NCBI RefSeq assembly: GCF_005233835.1
Contig: NZ_SZQA01000005.1
Location: forward strand, 124,001-188,000
Direction: 5' to 3'
DNA length: 64,000 nucleotides
From: Herbidospora galbida
GTDB lineage: Bacteria > Actinomycetota > Actinomycetes > Streptosporangiales > Streptosporangiaceae
Shown: positions 61,522 through 64,000 of the stretch, piece by piece
Position numbering within the stretch: the first letter of the stretch is position 1
Layout of the letters: the number at the start of each line of letters is the position of its first letter
The notes under the pieces: model-generated
Told to the model about the DNA's origin: nothing
What the model saw: the letters and a program-made list of their open reading frames with translations, nothing else
Databases searched by the model: none
Translations under genes and position numbers: made by a program

Positions 61522-62202
61522 ATGAGCACCGAAGAAGTCTTGAGCAGGGCCCCCCTCTTCTCCGCGCTCGACCGTGAGAGCGCCGCGGCGCTCCGCACGA
61601 GCATCACCGAGGTGACCCTGACGAAGGGTCAGACCCTGTTCAGCGAGAACGAGACGGGCGCGACCCTCTACGTGGTGCTGGAAGGCAAGATCAAGCTCGC
61701 CCGCACCGCCTCAGACGGCCGGGAGAACCTCCTGTCGGTCCTGGGGCCGTCCGAGATGTTCGGCGAGCTCTCCCTGTTCGACCCGCGCCCGCGCACCGCC
61801 TCGGCCATCGCCCTCACCGACGTGAAGCTGGCCGGCCTGTCCCACGACGACCTGCGGCCGTGGCTGACCGGGCGGCCCGAGGTGGCGCTGCACCTGCTCC
61901 GGGCGCTCGCCCAGCGGCTCCGGCGCACCAACGACGTGCTGGCCGACCTGGTCTTCACGGACGTGCCCGGCCGGGTGGCCAAGGCCCTGCTCGACCTGGC
62001 CGAGCGGTTCGGGCAGAAGGTCGACGACGGGATCCGCGTCCACCACGACCTGACCCAGGAAGAGCTGGCCCAGCTCGTGGGCGCCTCGCGCGAGACGGTG
62101 AACAAGGCGCTGGCCGACTTCGCCGGGCGCGGCTGGCTGCGCATCGAGGCCAAGGCCGTCGTGATCATGGACATGGAGCGGCTCTACAACCGCTCGCGCT
62201 AA
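61522..62202 (+). CDS. crp: Crp/Fnr family transcriptional regulator
   Basis: 226 aa. N-terminal cyclic-nucleotide-binding beta-roll ('LYVVLEGKIKLARTASDGRENLLSVLGPSEMFGELSLFDPRPRTAS' in parts, with Gly-Glu-Leu-Ser and Arg-Thr-Ala-Ser for cAMP) and a C-terminal winged helix with 'LTQEELAQLVGASRETVNKAL'. It belongs to the actinobacterial Crp (Rv3676/SCO3571/GlxR) group, global regulators. GGGAGG seven bases before the ATG. The stop overlaps the convergent MBL gene by 4 bp. Confidence 0.94.
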   Translation: MSTEEVLSRAPLFSALDRESAAALRTSITEVTLTKGQTLFSENETGATLYVVLEGKIKLARTASDGRENLLSVLGPSEMFGELSLFDPRPRTASAIALTDVKLAGLSHDDLRPWLTGRPEVALHLLRALAQRLRRTNDVLADLVFTDVPGRVAKALLDLAERFGQKVDDGIRVHHDLTQEELAQLVGASRETVNKALADFAGRGWLRIEAKAVVIMDMERLYNRSR

Positions 62203-62981
62203 AGGCTCTTCAGGTAGTTGAGCTGGGCGGCGACCGACATCTCCGCCGCCGGCCACAGTTCCCTGGGCACCTCGGCGTAGACCATCTCGACGATCTCCCG
62301 CGCGTCCTTCGCGCCGTCTCTGATCGCCTGGCGGATCTGGTCGAGGCGCTGTCTGCGGTGGGCGGCGTACTCGTCGAGCTTGCCGATCGGGTCGGGCAGG
62401 ATCGGCCCGTGGCCGGGCAGCAGCGACTCGGCCGACGCCAGTTCGGCCATCGCCCTCAGCTTGTCGAGGCTGCGCAGGTAGTCGGCCAGGTCGCCGTCGG
62501 GGGCGATCACCGTGGTGCCGCGGCCGAGGACGGTGTCACCGGTCAGCAGGGCGCCGTCTTCCGGAAGCCAGAAGCACAGCGAGTCGAACGAGTGGCCCGG
62601 TGTGCCGATCACCCGGATCTCCACCCCGCCGACCGTCAGGACGTCGCCGTCTCCCAGGCCTTCTTCGCCCAGGACGTGGGCGCGGTCGAGGGCGCGTACC
62701 GGAGCGCCGACCATCTCGGCGAATCGCCGGGCTCCGCCGCTGTGGTCGTCGTGGCCGTGGGTGAGCAGGATGACCGCCACGGCCCGCTCGCCCAGGCGCT
62801 TCACGACCGTCGACAGGTGGGCCTCGTCGTCGGGGCCCGGGTCGACGACCGCGACCGTCTCTCCACGCCCGAGGATCCACGTGTTCGTGCCGTCGAGGGT
62901 CATTGGGGAGGCGTTGGGGGCCAGGACGTTGGAGGCGTGCGCCGTGCCCGAGCCGTCGATCGGTAGCGAGAGGCCGCTCAT
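62199..62981 (-). CDS. MBL-fold metallo-hydrolase (Rv3677c-like)
   Basis: 260 aa metallo-beta-lactamase fold, LACTB2-like. Zn motif His-x-His-x-Asp-His in 'LTHGHDDHSGG', 'GTPGHSFDSLCFW', Asp in 'LLTGDTVLGRG' and His in 'LPGHGP'. Hydrolase of unknown substrate (LACTB2 relatives cut RNA or thioesters). It overlaps the upstream NUDIX stop by 1 bp (TGATG), so both are translationally coupled. Same order as in mycobacteria next to crp. Confidence 0.92.
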   Translation of the reverse strand: MSGLSLPIDGSGTAHASNVLAPNASPMTLDGTNTWILGRGETVAVVDPGPDDEAHLSTVVKRLGERAVAVILLTHGHDDHSGGARRFAEMVGAPVRALDRAHVLGEEGLGDGDVLTVGGVEIRVIGTPGHSFDSLCFWLPEDGALLTGDTVLGRGTTVIAPDGDLADYLRSLDKLRAMAELASAESLLPGHGPILPDPIGKLDEYAAHRRQRLDQIRQAIRDGAKDAREIVEMVYAEVPRELWPAAEMSVAAQLNYLKSL

Positions 62982-63775
62982 CAGATCTGTCCCTCGGTCG
63001 TCAGGACCATCTGCCCGGCCCTCTCGACGGGGGCGGGCATGACGGTGGTGATCTTGGGGTCGCCGGCGAACACGTCGGCGATCGTCTCGAAGGCCGTCAG
63101 CGTGTTCAGCGTGTGCAGCGTCGGCGGCATCAGGAAATATCCGGATGTCAGGGCCTCGGCGGGGCTCGTCCAGACGACCGTGTCGGCCTCGCCGCCCACG
63201 TCACGGGTCCGCTGGCCCGAGGGCAGGGCGGCCACGAAGAACCGGGTGTCGAAGCGCCGGGTCTCGATCTCCGGGGTGATCCAGTGGGCCCACGGCTTCA
63301 GCAGGTCGGACCGCAGCACCAGGCCGTTGGCCGCCAGGAAGTCGGCGAACGACAGCTCCCGGCTGATCAGCGCCAGCCGCGCGGCCTCCCAGCCGGTCGT
63401 GTCGGGGACGACCTCGCCCGCCGACCGCCCCGCCAGCAGGACGCCGCTCTCCTCGAACGTCTCCCGAACCGCCGCGCAGACGAGGCTCCGCGCCGTGTCC
63501 TCGTCTGCGCTCAACATCACGGCCCAGTCGGCGGGCGACGGCCCGGCCCAGCCGATGTCCACGAAGGCGTCCCGGGGATCGACGGAGCCCCCGGGGAAGA
63601 CGTAGGCCCCGGCCGCGAAGGCCATCGTGGCCGCGCGCCGGAGCAGGTAGACCTCCAGAGGGGGCTCCCGCAGCAGGGCCACCGTGGCGGCGGCTCTGGC
63701 CGGGACCGGGACGAGCCGCCCGGCCAGCAGGTCACGCGCCCGTACACCCAGCTCGCCCGGCAGCGGAATGTCCAC
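62981..63775 (-). CDS. NUDIX hydrolase (NUDT19/RppH-like group)
   Basis: 264 aa. Nudix box spread as in NUDT19-like proteins: 'YVFPGGSVDPRDA' with the acidic helix 'AAVRETFEESGVLL' after a 45-residue insert. Possibly a CoA-diphosphatase; substrate not visible. GTG start; 15 bp after the RidA-like gene stop and coupled to the MBL gene, so RidA-NUDIX-MBL form an operon. Confidence 0.9.
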   Translation of the reverse strand: MDIPLPGELGVRARDLLAGRLVPVPARAAATVALLREPPLEVYLLRRAATMAFAAGAYVFPGGSVDPRDAFVDIGWAGPSPADWAVMLSADEDTARSLVCAAVRETFEESGVLLAGRSAGEVVPDTTGWEAARLALISRELSFADFLAANGLVLRSDLLKPWAHWITPEIETRRFDTRFFVAALPSGQRTRDVGGEADTVVWTSPAEALTSGYFLMPPTLHTLNTLTAFETIADVFAGDPKITTVMPAPVERAGQMVLTTEGQI

Positions 63776-63790
63776 CGTCCGAGTGTAGAA

Positions 63791-64000
63791 CTATCGGATC
63801 TCTGCGATCAGCTCCACCTCGACCGGGGCATCCCGGGGCAACACGGCCACGCCGACCGCGCTGCGGGCGTGGGCGCCCTGGAAGACCTCGCCGAGCAGCT
63901 CACTCGCGCCGTTCACGACCTGCGGCTGGCCCGTGAACGACGGCTCGGAGGCGACGAAGCCGACGACCTTGACGATGCCGGCCACCTGCGACAGGTCGCC
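63791..64000 (-). CDS. RidA/YjgF family protein, 5' part beyond the window
   Basis: C-terminal 69 residues of a RidA-like deaminase: 'DLSQVAGIVKVVGFVASEPSF' (in part), 'LLGEVF', 'HARSAVGVAVLPRDAPVEVELIAEI' with the conserved Arg in 'ARSAVG' and Glu in 'VEVELIAE'. RidA proteins hydrolyse reactive enamine/imine intermediates. The gene begins past position 64000. It matches the Rv3678c position after the MBL and NUDIX genes. Confidence 0.9.
   Translation of the reverse strand, partial: GDLSQVAGIVKVVGFVASEPSFTGQPQVVNGASELLGEVFQGAHARSAVGVAVLPRDAPVEVELIAEIR

Overview
The window is chromosomal DNA of a high-GC, sporulating, filamentous actinobacterium. GC-rich third codon positions, many GTG and TTG starts, ATGA/GTGA stop-start overlaps and a bldG locus point there. 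Gene content looks more like Streptosporangiales (Streptosporangiaceae) than Streptomyces, but that placement is inference. I see no tRNA or rRNA genes, CRISPR array, insertion sequence, prophage or broken gene. Only the last gene (RidA, - strand) is cut by the window edge.

Left part (1-26.5 kb), mostly housekeeping and envelope genes: a molybdopterin oxidoreductase, an HD phosphohydrolase, a DUF2231-Rieske membrane protein, a TSUP permease, an SPFH protein whose ribosome site lies in a hairpin, a lone ABC ATPase, a Ser/Thr kinase with a WD40 sensor, a LuxR-type two-component pair, an SDR translationally coupled to a QueA-like enzyme, an ABC-2 export pair, an ornithine-lipid-type acyltransferase pair, serB, a FUSC exporter, SixA and the H+-pyrophosphatase hppA. 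Three small secreted proteins are scattered here; two are paralogues and one carries a collagen-like repeat.

Middle (26.8-40.4 kb), development and surface appendages: an anti-sigma-like protein plus BldG, a DUF1998 helicase, a hemerythrin protein, a large SARP-ATPase regulator, and a complete Flp/Tad pilus locus on the - strand (ssd, tadA, tadB, tadC, DUF4244 pilin-like, two TadE-like pseudopilins), followed by a degenerate Fic-fold protein. This locus has the only long noncoding stretches: 34939-35268, with six DnaA-box-like sites in about 150 bp, and 38922-39634, packed with hairpins, palindromes and two further DnaA-type boxes just upstream of ssd. I consider this the most interesting part of the window.

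Right part (40.6-64 kb): the block acs, nhaA, holin-like, epoxide-hydrolase-like, MarP protease, CoA-pyrophosphatase NUDIX, nth, crp, MBL, NUDIX, RidA. Its order matches the M. tuberculosis Rv3667-Rv3678c neighbourhood, just as the hppA/anti-sigma/bldG/helicase order matches S. coelicolor SCO3547-SCO3550 (both comparisons from memory). Inserted between these are a MFS/ArsR pair, an ABC-F/TetR pair with a striking operator, a flavin monooxygenase and OsmC pair, the methionine genes metX-metY with a CoA-binding protein, a prenyl synthase with altered Asp motifs and an SDR/TetR divergent pair with two palindromic operators.

Most convergent gene pairs overlap at their stop codons, leaving no room for terminators. 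Where a gap exists (11.4, 15.6, 24.1, 26.7, 39.6 and 42.6 kb) a clear stem-loop is usually present.
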